Both the position numbers and the translations under genes were made by a program. Below the pieces are notes generated by a model, which did no database searches, was not told where the DNA came from, and saw nothing but the letters and a program-made list of their open reading frames with translations. A DNA stretch of 64,000 nucleotides, from assembly GCA_947568835.1 (NCBI GenBank), contig OX387610.1, forward strand, positions 1,924,501 to 1,988,500, in the 5' to 3' direction. Within the stretch, counting starts at the first letter, position 1. Every line of letters begins with the position of its first letter. This document shows, piece by piece, positions 12,401 to 23,000 of the stretch. Source of the stretch: Protonemura montana (lineage: Eukaryota > Arthropoda > Insecta > Plecoptera > Nemouridae).

Positions 12401-13988
12401 GGACGCCTCCAGACTCTGCGTGGCCAGCGCATTCAACGTCTCTTCAGCGCTGCCAACCTCTGTTTTAACATCAACACCGTTGTTCTCCTCCTTGCCGCTT
12501 GCATCGCAATCTAGAGCGAGTTCCGTGTCCGTTCTTTCTGTGATTTCGGCCGAGGCTTTTGTTTCGGTTTCGGTCTTGATATTGATTTCAGTCTCAGTTT
12601 TTGCTGAAAATATAGAAAAATTTTCTTAAGATAATTTTCCTAGCCAACTTGAAAACAAATAATCTATCAAGCATGAGGCGTTCAATGGTAGATTCAACTA
12701 TTGGTAGCCATGGAGATGCTGAGATCGCCTGACAGAGCTTCTCAATTCTACTATCTTATGTTACCACGGGTATATCATGGCCTAGCATACGAGGTTCAAT
12801 GGTAGATTCAACGTTTGGTAGCCATGGAGATGCTGAGATCGCCTGACAGAGCTTCTCAATTCTGCTATCTTATGTTACCACGGGTATATCATGGCCTAGC
12901 ATAGGAGGTTCAATGGTAGATTCAACGTTTGGTAGCCATGGAGATGCTGAGATCGCCTGACAGAGCTTCTCAATTCTGCTATCTTATGTTACCACGGGTA
13001 TATCATGGCCTAGCATAGGAGGTTCAATGGTAGATTCAACGTTTGGTAGCCATGGAGATGCTGAGATCGCCTGACAGAGCTTCTCAATTCTACTATCTTA
13101 TGTTACCACGGGTATATCATGGCCTAGCATAGGAGGTTCAATGGTAGATTCAACGTTTGGTAGCCATGGAGATGCTGAGATCACCTGTCACCTTCCTAGC
13201 AGATTGTAGATTCATTATTTTGGTTGGCCACTAAACTTCAGTTCAGCTCCTTGTGAGTATACATTAAAACGGTCGCTCGATATTTACCCAGTGTCGTAGC
13301 CTGCTGTCCCTCTTCTTTCAACTCCGAGCTTGTAACGTGATCGCATCCTTGCGGGTCCCACGGCGGCAAACTTTCGACAACTGCCTCCACTGCCTGGCCA
13401 GCTGCGATTCTTGTTTCCCAAGCAGAGCTGCCAGAATAGCAAGCGTTAAAATCAGATGAAGGAATACCTTAACTAGCAGTTATGTTATAGTAAATTCTAA
13501 ATGCGATCAGCTGCCGTGCAAATCAGTTTCATGACACTGTTTTCAAGCTGTGAAATACTATGAGGAAATAAAGATGAACAAGTTTTTTACTATTTGCATC
13601 TGGTTAGCTGTGTTGGAATTTTTTAAATTGCTAAGTAAGCACACACCTGCGAAGGTACGTGGCGATGCGGGCTAGTAGACGGTGTAGCTCGTGGGGATGC
13701 TGACGCTGGACTTCTCCGAGCTGCTTAGCAGCCGCTTTACGGGTGACGCTTGACGATCCAGTTTCAAGGAGAACAAACAGTCGTTCAAGCCTAGAAATTG
13801 ATCAATAGACTTGGATGCAACGGCATATGATTGTTTAGTTGATAATCAGTTGCATCTGTACCAGACTACTTTTAAAAGAAAAGTACCTACAGTGAATCTA
13901 AATAAAAATGTATGGAATAAATATTTTTATCCAGAACCCCACAAGTAGTAAGATTTTTTAGAATTAGGTCTACAAACCTTGACGTCAT
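485..13988 (-). CDS. BTAF1: BTAF1 / Mot1 / Hel89B, TATA-box-binding-protein-associated ATPase, N-terminal part
   Basis: BTAF1 removes TBP from promoter DNA; its N-terminal HEAT repeats grip TBP and a C-terminal Snf2 ATPase drives release. Ten coding exons on the minus strand were joined with matching phases: 13988-13978, 13790-13647, 13427-13288, 12603-12268, 10190-10030, 8743-8510, 7712-7418, 6887-6751, 4294-4041 and 695-485, giving 641 codons. The start [15 protein letters not shown] with [13 protein letters not shown] matches the family N-terminus; later blocks [56 protein letters not shown] and [12 protein letters not shown] follow in the family order. The last exon ends phase 0 before a GTGAGT-type donor, so about two thirds of the protein, including the ATPase, lies left of base 1. 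Exons 6-10 are very GC-rich against AT-rich introns. The head-to-head neighbour is NOL12. Confidence 0.95.
778..957 (-). mobile_element. 5S-headed SINE, body only (headless copy)
   Basis: Carries the SINE body on the minus strand: the CATTAGACCAGTGCC-like tail module and the CTTCGGAAGGGACGTTAAGC core (both as reverse complement), but no 5S-like head. It is about 80 bases upstream of BTAF1 exon 10. Confidence 0.8.
1699..2435 (+). CDS. Small protamine-like protein with MST-HMG-box-like domain, nested in BTAF1 intron 9
   Basis: Two exons on the strand opposite BTAF1: 1699-1767 and 2295-2435. The first encodes 23 residues, very basic and Cys-containing ([18 protein letters not shown]), ending at a CTG|GTAAGA donor. 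The second follows a clean poly-T acceptor (TTGTTTTCAG) and encodes 46 residues, beginning [14 protein letters not shown] and containing [12 protein letters not shown] and LSLKERQAW, then TAA. Phase is 0 on both sides, giving a 69-residue protein. The second exon has the spacing of the short HMG-like box of Drosophila sperm proteins (Mst35B and Mst77F type): N-G/P-F...F..FR/KLK..C, then VA..AG..W..LS..E+..W. By family knowledge such proteins package sperm DNA. An extra exon between the two cannot be excluded. It could also be a decayed paralogue, but frame and splice sites are intact. Confidence 0.6.
3142..3260 (-). mobile_element. 5S-headed SINE, 3' tail fragment
   Basis: Reverse-complement of the SINE 3' tail, from the terminal AAACACAAATC-like end to the CTAGGCTAG block. 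It lies just left of a longer copy in the opposite orientation, forming an inverted pair. Confidence 0.8.
3284..3925 (+). mobile_element. 5S rRNA-derived SINE with four tandem heads
   Basis: The head reads AACACCGGTTCTCATGAG, then AAGTTAAGCAACTTTGCGCT and GGTATTGGATGGGTGACC, matching the internal control region of animal 5S rRNA genes (box A AAGTTAAGCA, box C TGGATGGGTGACC). The head repeats every 91 bp, with TTAAGCAA starting at about 3341, 3432, 3523 and 3614. A non-5S body and a tail ending near GTTCGTCGCC follow. The copy has a deletion in its core. Confidence 0.85.
4340..5905 (+). repeat. 92-bp minisatellite, 17 units
   Basis: The unit starts AACTATAAGTTGGATCTCTA and contains CATGTGATTGGAAGTCGTCA; AACTATAAGT recurs every 92 bp from 4351 to 5823. 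Variant units show a six-unit higher-order period: CATAGCAAC marks units starting 4719 and 5271, GTCCAAC the next ones, and TTTCTACAAA the later pair, all 552 bp apart. It sits about 50 bases upstream of the BTAF1 exon 9 acceptor. Confidence 0.95.
6306..6388. repeat. (ATATATAAT)n microsatellite
   Basis: About nine copies of a 9-bp unit. It directly adjoins the LINE 3' end at 6406-6672 on the downstream side of that element, consistent with a retrotransposon tail. Confidence 0.9.
6406..6672 (-). mobile_element. 3' end of a non-LTR retrotransposon (reverse-transcriptase protein C-terminus)
   Basis: An open frame of 88 codons ends with [20 protein letters not shown] and [12 protein letters not shown]. 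The pattern 'F-x-P-x-x-x-x-x-WN-x-LP-x-x-VV' followed by a basic helix is typical of the extreme C-terminus of CR1/Jockey-like LINE ORF2 proteins. A (ATATATAAT)n tract follows directly on the downstream side, as expected for a LINE 3' tail. It is truncated and sits in BTAF1 intron 8. Confidence 0.75.
7767..8285 (-). mobile_element. 5S rRNA-derived SINE with two heads
   Basis: Minus-strand copy in BTAF1 intron 6, with tail near 7767 and the 5S-like head near 8130-8285. Two 5S-like units are recognisable (TTGCTTAACTTT twice). The tail lies about 55 bp upstream of the exon 7 acceptor. Confidence 0.85.
9553..9964. mobile_element. Palindromic MITE, complete 412-bp copy
   Basis: The two halves are inverted copies of each other: GTTGAGTGTAGGTTATAGGT at the left returns as its complement at the right end, as do CTTACCGACAAAAATGCAGA and GTTAAGTGGAGCCACTGTCG. 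GTAATAC flanks both ends (9546-9552 and 9965-9971), a candidate target-site duplication of 7-8 bp. Only a short loop separates the arms. It has no coding capacity. It lies in BTAF1 intron 5. Confidence 0.8.
11165..11585 (+). repeat. 82-bp minisatellite, five units
   Basis: CCAGTTCGCTGTTCACACAA recurs at 11171, 11252, 11334, 11416 and 11498. A sixth start diverges into CCAGCGCTAAGG at 11580, which resembles the end of the 60-bp-repeat MITE family. In BTAF1 intron 4. Confidence 0.92.
11900..12135 (+). mobile_element. Hairpin MITE, copy lacking part of one arm
   Basis: Begins TTTGTAATGTGCCATAGGGC and ends with CTTACTTTCCCAATCAACAT. The left arm lacks the CTTACCGAGCGG segment. A right-half-only copy is at 17550-17712, and a heavily decayed one at 27190-27530. 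In BTAF1 intron 4. Confidence 0.65.
12668..13190 (+). repeat. 114-bp satellite, about 4.6 units (short locus)
   Basis: GAGATCGCCTGACAGAGCTT recurs at 12721, 12835, 12949 and 13063. The unit is the reverse complement of the large array at 55688-60075. It begins about 60 bases upstream of the BTAF1 exon 4 acceptor. Confidence 0.93.
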
Positions 13989-14775
13989 CTTGTCGAATGA
14001 AAAACGATAGGGAGCTCCTTAATTCGAGCTTGACAGAATTTGAAGATCTGGCTTTCAACCAGCAGCAATTAATGCAGATGCATTTCTTCTGTTGGAATAA
14101 CAATTTATTATGAAAATATCTCAATTTAATCCATATGGAGTGACTGGTTGAGTGATAATTGAAGTAGGTTAAGGTGATTGGGACATAAAACTTGTTTTAC
14201 CTCAGCACCTGCCATGTGATGCTTCTTAGGACCATGTTATGTAATTAAGGATATTCAATCTAACAATGAATTATAAGAGAGAAAAATAAGCAGTGAAATG
14301 ATGCATGAAACTGTTTTTTCTTGTTTGGACATAGGGTAGGGCCACTCAACCAGAATTCAAGTGCCTTGCCTCGTCTCTTATACACTATTCCTATCCTGGC
14401 TAGAAGACTGAAAGAGGTTAGAAAACACAATAAATCTCACCTCGATCAGATCAGCTCAATTTTATTTTAAAACGCATCGTCGGATCCAAGAGATAATTAT
14501 CGAACCGAATTGGAAGTAAATTAGCAAATGGTTGACGAATGAGGAAAATAATTCCGCAGGAGAAAGGCATCGTAGCGCTCTAACATTTATACTGACAGCC
14601 ATGTTGCTGGTGGATCCACATTTAATGCGATCCTTCAGCTTCTGATTGGCTTCAGCTGTGATATTGTAAACCAATAGAAACACAGACAATCTAGTAGACT
14701 TTCAAGGCCACTTGTAGTACAAATATTCAGAATTACCTTCCACGAGTGAGCTGTGAAAGGTTTTCCAGTCTCAGG
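13989..14775. promoter_or_regulatory. Divergent promoter region between BTAF1 and NOL12
   Basis: This 787-bp gap separates the BTAF1 start codon (minus) from the NOL12 start codon (plus). Both are housekeeping nuclear genes and no other gene is visible, so the promoters of both must lie here. I see no unambiguous TATA element or repeat family. The assignment is by position only. Confidence 0.45.
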
Positions 14776-15795
14776 ATGGAACGCGCTAAAATGGTCGGGG
14801 AGGCTTTCCACCCCAAAAGAAGAATAAATAAAAAAACAAAGCTTCATTTGGTTTTCGACCCAGAGGCTAGAAAGTAAGTTTTTAAGCTCGCCTCGTAAAC
14901 AAGTCTTGCAGTAACCACTAAACTATAACCTCAAAATTACTTTCCAGAGAATTCCTAACTGGGTTTCGTAAAAGAAAACTGGGCAGACAAAAGAAAGCGC
15001 AGGAGGAGCTGAAACAGCAAATCCAAGAGGAACGGAGGAATCTTAGAAAAGATGTAAGTATCGCTCGCCATAGAAGAAAGATTAGGTTGTACTGCGCTGA
15101 CCTTTCGGCATTGTGTCGGTTCTTGGGATAGGCCATTCCTAGCACATTTCATCAAAATTAGTACAAAGCAGGTTTTATCTAGTTTCTAGTATGCTACCCA
15201 TGCTTCGCTCTCTACTACTACTTTTTTTCATGTTTTTCAGGCTCGAGAGACATACAAGAAGCTAGTTGTATCTCACCGACCAATACCTGAATTGGAAGAA
15301 CTTGTTACGGAAGAGCATGCTTTGGATAACCACAATGTTACAATTACAGAACTCTCCGTTAGCGATATGGCTGACAAGAACAATTGGATTGGTGTTAATA
15401 AGGTAGGTAATAAATAATTAGCTTGCAGGTTTCTGGGGTATGCCTGGAACATCCCACACTTTTTAAACGCATATTTTATCGGGATTTTTGTTGATTCTCA
15501 GGTACAATATGAGCAACCTAAAGTGGAAGTGAAAACAGAAGACACAAAGGAATTACCTGGAATGGAACTGAAATCAAAAAAGGACATTCAAAAGATTATT
15601 AAGAAGCAAGCCACGAAAACTGTACAAAAGAGTCGTGCCTTCCAGACGAAAGGCAAGATCGAGCAGCGTAAACAACGCAAAAAGTCGTCGAAACTCAAAA
15701 GCCAGCGTATCACCATGCGTGCTAAAAGCGGCAAGGGAAACACGAAACAGACGAAAGGCAACATGTCTGGCAAAGGTAAAGGGAGACGCAAGTGA
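14776..15795 (+). CDS. NOL12: NOL12 / RRP17-like nucleolar protein
   Basis: NOL12 proteins act in nucleolar rRNA processing as RNA-binding/5' exonuclease-linked factors. Four exons: 14776-14873, 14948-15053, 15241-15402 and 15502-15795, giving 219 residues, close to the roughly 213 of the human protein. The family signature spans exons 1-2: HLVFDPEARK followed by EFLTGFRKRKLGRQKKAQEE, then a Lys/Glu-rich coiled coil (LKQQIQEERRNLRKD) and the RETYKKLV segment. The C-terminus is a long Lys/Arg tail ending GKGKGRRK, fitting nucleolar localisation. MERAKM offers two possible starts; the first ATG was taken. A polyadenylation signal AATAAA is at 15812-15817, 17 bases after the stop. The gene is convergent with DGKE. 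Confidence 0.93.
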
Positions 15796-15811
15796 ACGTC
15801 GCTCTCCTATT

Positions 15812-15817
15812 AATAAA
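15812..15817 (+). terminator. Polyadenylation signal of NOL12
   Basis: AATAAA occurs 17 bases after the NOL12 stop codon; a second AATAAA-rich stretch is at about 15894-15900. Either could direct cleavage. Confidence 0.6.
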
Positions 15818-17043
15818 CTTTACAATAAAATTATAAAAAAATTTCAAATCATGCTGGGTGCTCTAGCTGTTTTGAGAAAAGAATCGCTGTTCAAATAAAT
15901 AAACACATTTGAAAATACAATTTTTTTATTTTCTTAATTTTCTTACTTTTTGGTACGAGATTCCCTTCAGCAAGGAGTGTAACACAAAAATTTTATTGTG
16001 TTCTATCCTAACGTTCTGGTGTTTAAATGTAGCAGGTACGAGATATGAATACTTTGATTCCAGCCTATCGCAATAACAGCCTTCATATATCAAGTCGGTA
16101 TTAATGACTAAACAACCTTTCTAACTACTGAAGATAACAACCATCAACAGAAACAGCTGACACTCCATTCTAGCCTTTAAAACTCTTGTGAGGGAATGTT
16201 CTTTAGAAGGCAGTGAGTGAGATGTTATTTTTTTTGGCGGTTATTATCCTGGACTAGATAGTATATTAGGTCATCTAAACTAAATAAAAATTAAGTTAGT
16301 TAAAAAAAGTTCTTTGGTTACACAGTTAAAGCTAGTGATTCGGCACCTTGCAGTAGTTAAAACTGCAGCAGCCGACGGGTTGGTAACCACGTGAAATGAA
16401 TCGGTCGTGCTAAGCAAGTGAAGAAAGACCATCTAAGACGTTTACGTGCTGGCAAGTCGATAAGTAGCGTACTTTTAAGTACAATGAGATTCAGTGGTGG
16501 GCATCTTCTGTGGAATAAGAAAAACAATTGTTTAACTCTGTGCGAAAGACATTGAAAGCTAACTGAAAACCAAAACTTTTCACGTAAAAATATCTGTTAA
16601 CAAATTACATACAAATACCCAAAACTGGGTCAACTAACCTGCTTATCAGCATTGCTTAGCATATTTAAAAAGTTCTCCAAATTAGTACTAGAATGGGGGT
16701 TTGAATTTATGCTTAGCAAATTAAAGTCTACACCAAAGATGGTAAATTCTTTGTCCACACTGATGAAATACACATGTAACGGTTTTCACCGCTTTGAAGA
16801 ATGGGCATTAAAGAGCAGTAAAACAGGATTCTAGCAGTACTGCTTTCACCATTGACAAAATAACAGGCACGAGTTAGGAAACGTCCAACAAAATGTGCTG
16901 TTCTTTACTTAGCATTTGAAATCCATTTTTAAATATATTTTTTTCAATACTAGTGCTTAGATTAGATAAAGTAAACATGAAAATAAAAAAATAAAAACAT
17001 AGAAATTAAGTCTTCATTATGGTCATCTAAGAAAGGTCCTCAC
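15818..17043. other. Intergenic, NOL12 to DGKE (convergent 3' ends)
   Basis: AT-rich spacer of about 1.2 kb. The only structure I recognise is a copy of the short dispersed repeat at 16838-16965, related to those at 296-445, 6075-6195 and 9025-9145. Short open frames here show no family resemblance. Confidence 0.6.
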
Positions 17044-20000
17044 CTATTCTACCCTCTGCAAAACGGTGGCCTGATCGTGGAAAGTTACTTTGACACTAGC
17101 GGGTGATTGCACCCACGGTTCACCGTCGACCTGCATCGGCGCGGGCGCTTTGATCTCGAGGCGAACCTCGCGCGCCTGGCCAAGACGTAGCGGCTGCGAC
17201 AAGCCAACTTGGAGTTGGGCGATGTGGAACGATGAAAAGATGGCCACCACCTCGAGCAGGCCGTCGCTGAAGCTCTGTTCCGGGGCCTCACCTTCTTCTG
17301 GAAACACAGGTTTAAATATTGAAGCATGCTGGACCCTGTACCAAACCCCATACATATACCAGTACTGTTGCCTGATTCTTAACATAGCTTTTGGACATAA
17401 TTGACAGATGATTAATTGTGATTGACAGATTAATAATAATAAGAATACAAATAATTACTTGACATGACTGATGCTTGACATGAAAGTTTCAAATGCTCAA
17501 CAATATTTTTTGGTGGTTCATGATTTTTATTCTCAAAAGCCATGTTTTGTTCTGGGAGAGAAGAGAAGAGATAAAGGTAACAGCCGAAACTTTAACAAAC
17601 AAGTATTCACTATCGCGACCTGCCACTCGCCGCTTGGTAAGTTCCGTACTTTCGATTTACTTTTCCAATCAACATACACGTTATCCCAGCCCTTTGGCAC
17701 TTCACAAATTATGTAATTAGTATAGGTATAGGTAGAAATAGTCAATATTTTAAAACTCATGGCCATTTAACCATATTACAGGGGATTTTTAGCCAAATTG
17801 TAACACCTTCACATCAATCAATAATACAAATTAATAAATATAAACAAAATAACTAACTGACCTGCTCCTACGGTCCAGAGTCGAACGCCAGCCCCCCACG
17901 AAGGTATGTTCAGGATGACGATCGACTCAATAGCTGGCAGATCTATTTTCCGACCGTCCATGTACAACTCCAGCCGCTGGTCCAGGTCCTTGCATCCGCG
18001 TTCCATCACTTGTTGGGTCCCGAATCCCAGGTACAGCAGCTGGGACGTTCAGGAAACAAATCAACTCGTTAACAGACTGTTAAATTCAACGCTCTGTGTA
18101 GACAAGACGACAGCCGACGCTACTTCTAAGTTTTTCACGATCAGCTGTTTTGAAATCGGTAAGTTGCGTTTCCTTCTTTCCCCTTAACCAGTTTATATAC
18201 ATGTCGTTTGAAACTCTGACGATTTACAGCAAAATGATGTGGAATTGATGTACATTAATCATTACCAATTGAAAAATGACTTAACTATTATATGCACTTT
18301 CTTTCAAATAAGCATTTTTCCAAATATTTTTTTTTTTTCAAATTGGCATTACTTAAGTAGTTGATTTGTAATGTGTAGAGCAAAGACTGGCTATAGTGTA
18401 GAGATAAGTGTTTTTAGTTTTAACTATAAATGCTAAAATACTCATTTAGAGTAGATATTTTGGTTTTCTTTACAGGTCATGGAATTTGGGAATGATAGGT
18501 AGATTTTTCTATTTCGCAAAAAATGCTAAATTGAGAGATAAGGAAGCTATTTCAGTAAAATGTGTGTATTTTGCGAAATAGCCACTAATTTCCATGCAAA
18601 GGACTTCAAATGTCTATCTTATCTCTCTTCACACATATTTCCAGGAATTTGTCAGATTATTTCCCCCAGTCTTCTTGTCAGGTCTGTTTCTCATCAAATG
18701 CTGTCAACATTCCTATGTTTAGGGGGTAGAAGTAGTGGGGCAAATTGTTTGCTGTAGGAAACCATTGCCATTGGTTGGCTGAATCTTCCCCTCCTTGCCA
18801 TGTGAGCACTGACACCACATGCATGCAGTCTACCTGTTGGGTTCAATCAGTGCTGTGGTGAAGAGATTATCTGGAATTTCAAATTTCAATGAGGTGTAAT
18901 AAATCTTTAACTTTTGAGGATCAAGCAAAGCAATTCCAAGAGCATAAGTTCTTTGTGAGTGATGGACCTATTTTGATGTGTGGAATCTGGTACATCAGAC
19001 TTGTCTGGGAGAAAAAAGACAATCTTGCAAAGTATGTTGTTAGTACCAGGCAGTGGGTCTAATTCAAATTTGCATGGCCATAAAAATCTCAAACCCCTCA
19101 TTTGCAGTTCTGACTTTACAAACTATTTGAGCCCCTGTGAACAGTGTTGATGCAGAGAGGTTTTTTAGTCAATAAAACCTTGTGCTGACTGACAAAGTAA
19201 CAAGAATGAAGGAAGCTATCATTGAAACTTGTACAATGTTAAGTTTTAACAAGTAGTAGGTGTCGCTCATGCTGCCATACAATGTATTTCATGAAGGCAT
19301 TTATGTAAAATATTGATTTGTGATATTAATTTTGTTCGAAGTCCATAACAAATACCGATGTTGAAGACCTACACTAAATATTTGCTTTATTGTTATTATT
19401 ATTGCTAACTTCTTTATTAAAGATCCCAGTGCTTTCCCAAAATCTGCATTGCTTTCGAATGTTGGTTCCCAAAAGCCCTTTTTTCTATTTAGCTATAAAT
19501 GCTAAAATTAAAATACTTCGCACTAAAATTTCGATAAAATTAATGCTAAAGACACATATCTCTAGTGATCTGGGATAATGAATATGTTGATTTGTAATGT
19601 GTCAAAGAGCTGGGAGATTTGTAATGTGCCAAAGTGCTGGAATAACAAATATGTTGATTGAGAAATTAAGGGGAGAGTACGGAACTTACCGAGCGGTGAG
19701 TGGCAGGTCGCTATTGTGGATACTTGCTTGTTAATGTTTCGGCTTTTGCCGTTATCACTGGAGAGAAAAGACTGGAGACAAGAGAAGAATAATCTATTTT
19801 TCAGTGATAAAGGCAACAGCTGCAATGTTAACAAACAAGTATCCACTATCGCAGCCTGCCACTCACCACTTGGCAAGTTCCGTTCTCTCCTTTTACCTTT
19901 CCTATCAACATATTAGATAGTAGAGGTTGAATGGATGTGACTCAATTTAGCCTTACTGGTGGCCAAAATGTTGACAGTCCTATATGCTAACCCATCTGAG

Positions 20001-23000
20001 CAGAATCCTTTTCAACAAAACCTTTTAAACAATGTCTATAAACCAACTCTCCTAACCAATAAATAAATTAAAAATGTATTGGGTATGCCAAGGGTCCATT
20101 AGTCTCTTAGCTGCCGCCAGTTTGTACCACTGTGGCGTACGTACCTTGTTGAACATGCGGTGGCTGAAGATGTAGAACGGAGATTCTCGAGTTCGATGGA
20201 AGTCCAGCGTGACTTGGGCGTCAACGCCGACGCTGAGGTAGTTGTACATGAACATGTTGCGCGCTGGCAGCCGAATCCCGAGATGCCGTTGGGAGGAACG
20301 GATCTCCACGGCCCACCTGCGAACACGGGGATAATGTTAAGCAACACGGGGATGGTGAACGTAGTGGATGGGTGACCAATGGATATTTATGAATCTCCCC
20401 TTTTTTAATGTTTTGTTGAAATATAAAAGAATTTAAAAATGGTAAATACATAGTATATGGTACCTTTATATAAACATGAACAATTAAAAACATTATTTAC
20501 AAACTTCGGTTTAAATTAAGAGGTAACACAAGATAATGCAGTTAAATCATTATCATGAAAAACAAATTAAAAAAATAGCCGTGAGCCTCTTTCGATATCG
20601 CTAGGAAACTTTGAGTATTGGAGCTAAACGTGCTCCGAGGTACTTGCCGGTCAAGTTTCGTCTCCCGGGCGGCACGGATCTGGTCCAGCACGAGGGAAGC
20701 GTCCAGGTCCGCTGGATGCTCGCTGCCCCAGCCCAGCACCCGAGACAAGTCGTTGCCGGTGCCCAGCGGTAGTATGGCCACCCTCGGGCTCGGCTGCCCG
20801 GAAACATATGGTAGCACGTATCAAGTCAACATGAACATGAATCGTTGAGTGTAGGTTTAAGGTAGAGTTTCAACGTCAATGTTACAGTCTCTGCGTGAAA
20901 GATGGCCGCCAAATGACTACCTTACCGACAAAAATGCAGAGTACCGGAACACCTCGTTAAGTGGAGCCACCGTCGTATGAAATTTAATTTCGATATTTCT
21001 CGCAGGTTAACTCGCTTTTGAGACTTTGAGAAAAAGCGAGTTATATTAAATTTTCATAGGCAAAATTAAATATTACCATTTTATCAGCTATATGGCAAAA
21101 AAATATTGCCACAACAAATTTTAAACATTGAATACGAAAGAAGGAGAAGAAGAAGACCAAAAGAAAGGCGGATAGAAAATGTTCAAGAAGATGTTGAGGT
21201 AAGAAGAGAAAAATGGAATAAAATAGAAGAAAATTAAAGTTGGATTAAAGTTTTGAAAAAAGTGATTAGACAGCTCATTTTTGTAAAGTTTACGCTTTAA
21301 ATGTTATGTTCTCTACCAGTTTTAATTTAAAAAAATAAAAAAATAATAATTAAAATAACTGGTAAAACATCTCTCCAATTGACAGATGATGATCGCTTCA
21401 CTCACCTCTAGCTGCATCCTACTAACAGTGTCCAGCACCCAGCCAACGGTCCCGTCGCCCCCGGCAACTAGAAGCGTAGTTCGTACATCGTTTAACAAGG
21501 AACACCACTCGAGTGCCACCTCGGGCGGTCGATCAGCCAGGTCTACCACCTGCGCAGGGTTCAGTTCGTGGCGGAAAGCGGCTAGCACCGCATCTCCATC
21601 TTTGTTGCCAGAACGGCGATTGGCTAGAAACATTTAACAACAGGATTTAGTCAGGTTTTACCAAACTTTTCAACTAACAGTTGGATCTCTAGCTCACAGA
21701 ACCATCTGAATTTCACTGCATGTGATTGGAAGTCGTCATGGCAACAGTTTCAACAAAATTTTCAACAATACGTTGGATCTCTAGCTCACAGAAACATCTG
21801 AATTTCACTGCATGTGATTGGAAGTCGTCATGGCAACAGTTTCAACTAACACTTCAACTAGGAGATGAGTTTTTTATAAAAAACAGACATACAATACAAG
21901 AAAATACAATACCTAGACTCAGCATTGAAAAAAAACAATATGCGAATTGTCATTTTTTTCTTTAGAACAAAATATGATGTATAATAATGTGGAATAAAAT
22001 GACTCACCAAGTACAATGAGAGGTGCCCAGTCTGGCCAGCCGGTGGGAGTGACAGAACGGAGCTGAAGATTCTTGCGAACACTGCGACGTTTGTTGGAAA
22101 CTTGCACGCAGCCAGGAGGAACTGTCAGCGCTCGATAACGACCAAAGTCGCAGATCTGAAAGAGTTACGCAAGTTCAGTCTAGCCCGTGAGAGAAGATAC
22201 CAGCACGAGGACTGTCCCCAGCATTGCTACAGTCTAGCCCGTGAGAGAAGATACCAGCACAAGGACTGTCCCAGCATTGCTACAGTCTAGCCCGTGAGAG
22301 AAGATACCAGTCCAAGGACTGTCCCTGCATTGCTACAGTCTAGCCCGTGAGAGAAGATACCAGTCCAAGGACTGTCCCTGCATTGTTACAGTCTAGCCCG
22401 TGAGAGAAGATACCAGTCCAAGGACTGTCCCTACATTGCTACAGTCTAGCCCGAGAGAGAAGATACCAGCACAAGGTCTGTCCCTGCATTGCTACAGTCT
22501 AGCCCGCGAGAGAAGATACCAGCACAAGTACTGTCCCCTGCATTGCTACAGTCTAGCCCGTGAGAGAAGATACCAGTCCAAGGACTGTCCCTGCATTGTT
22601 ACAGTCTAGCCTGTGAGAGAAGATACCAGCACAAGGACTGTCCCCTGCATTGCTAAAGTCTAGCCCGTGAGAGAAGATACCAGCACAAGGACTGTCCCCT
22701 GCATTGCTACAGTCTAGCCCGCGAGAGAAGATACCAGCACAAGTACTGTCCCCTGCATTGCTACAGTCTAGCCCGTGAGAGAAGATACCAGCACAAGGAC
22801 TGTCCCCTGCATTGCTACAGTCTAGCCCACGAGAGAAGATACATAATATTGATCCAATACATAATTATCCAAGCAATATTATACAAACAACAGTTATTTA
22901 CATAATAATGTTGTTTTCTGTTTGTGATTCACAAATACGTTTAGTGATAGCAGATAGTTATGGCCAACCGGGCGACTTTCTAATATAAGTACCTCGGAGA

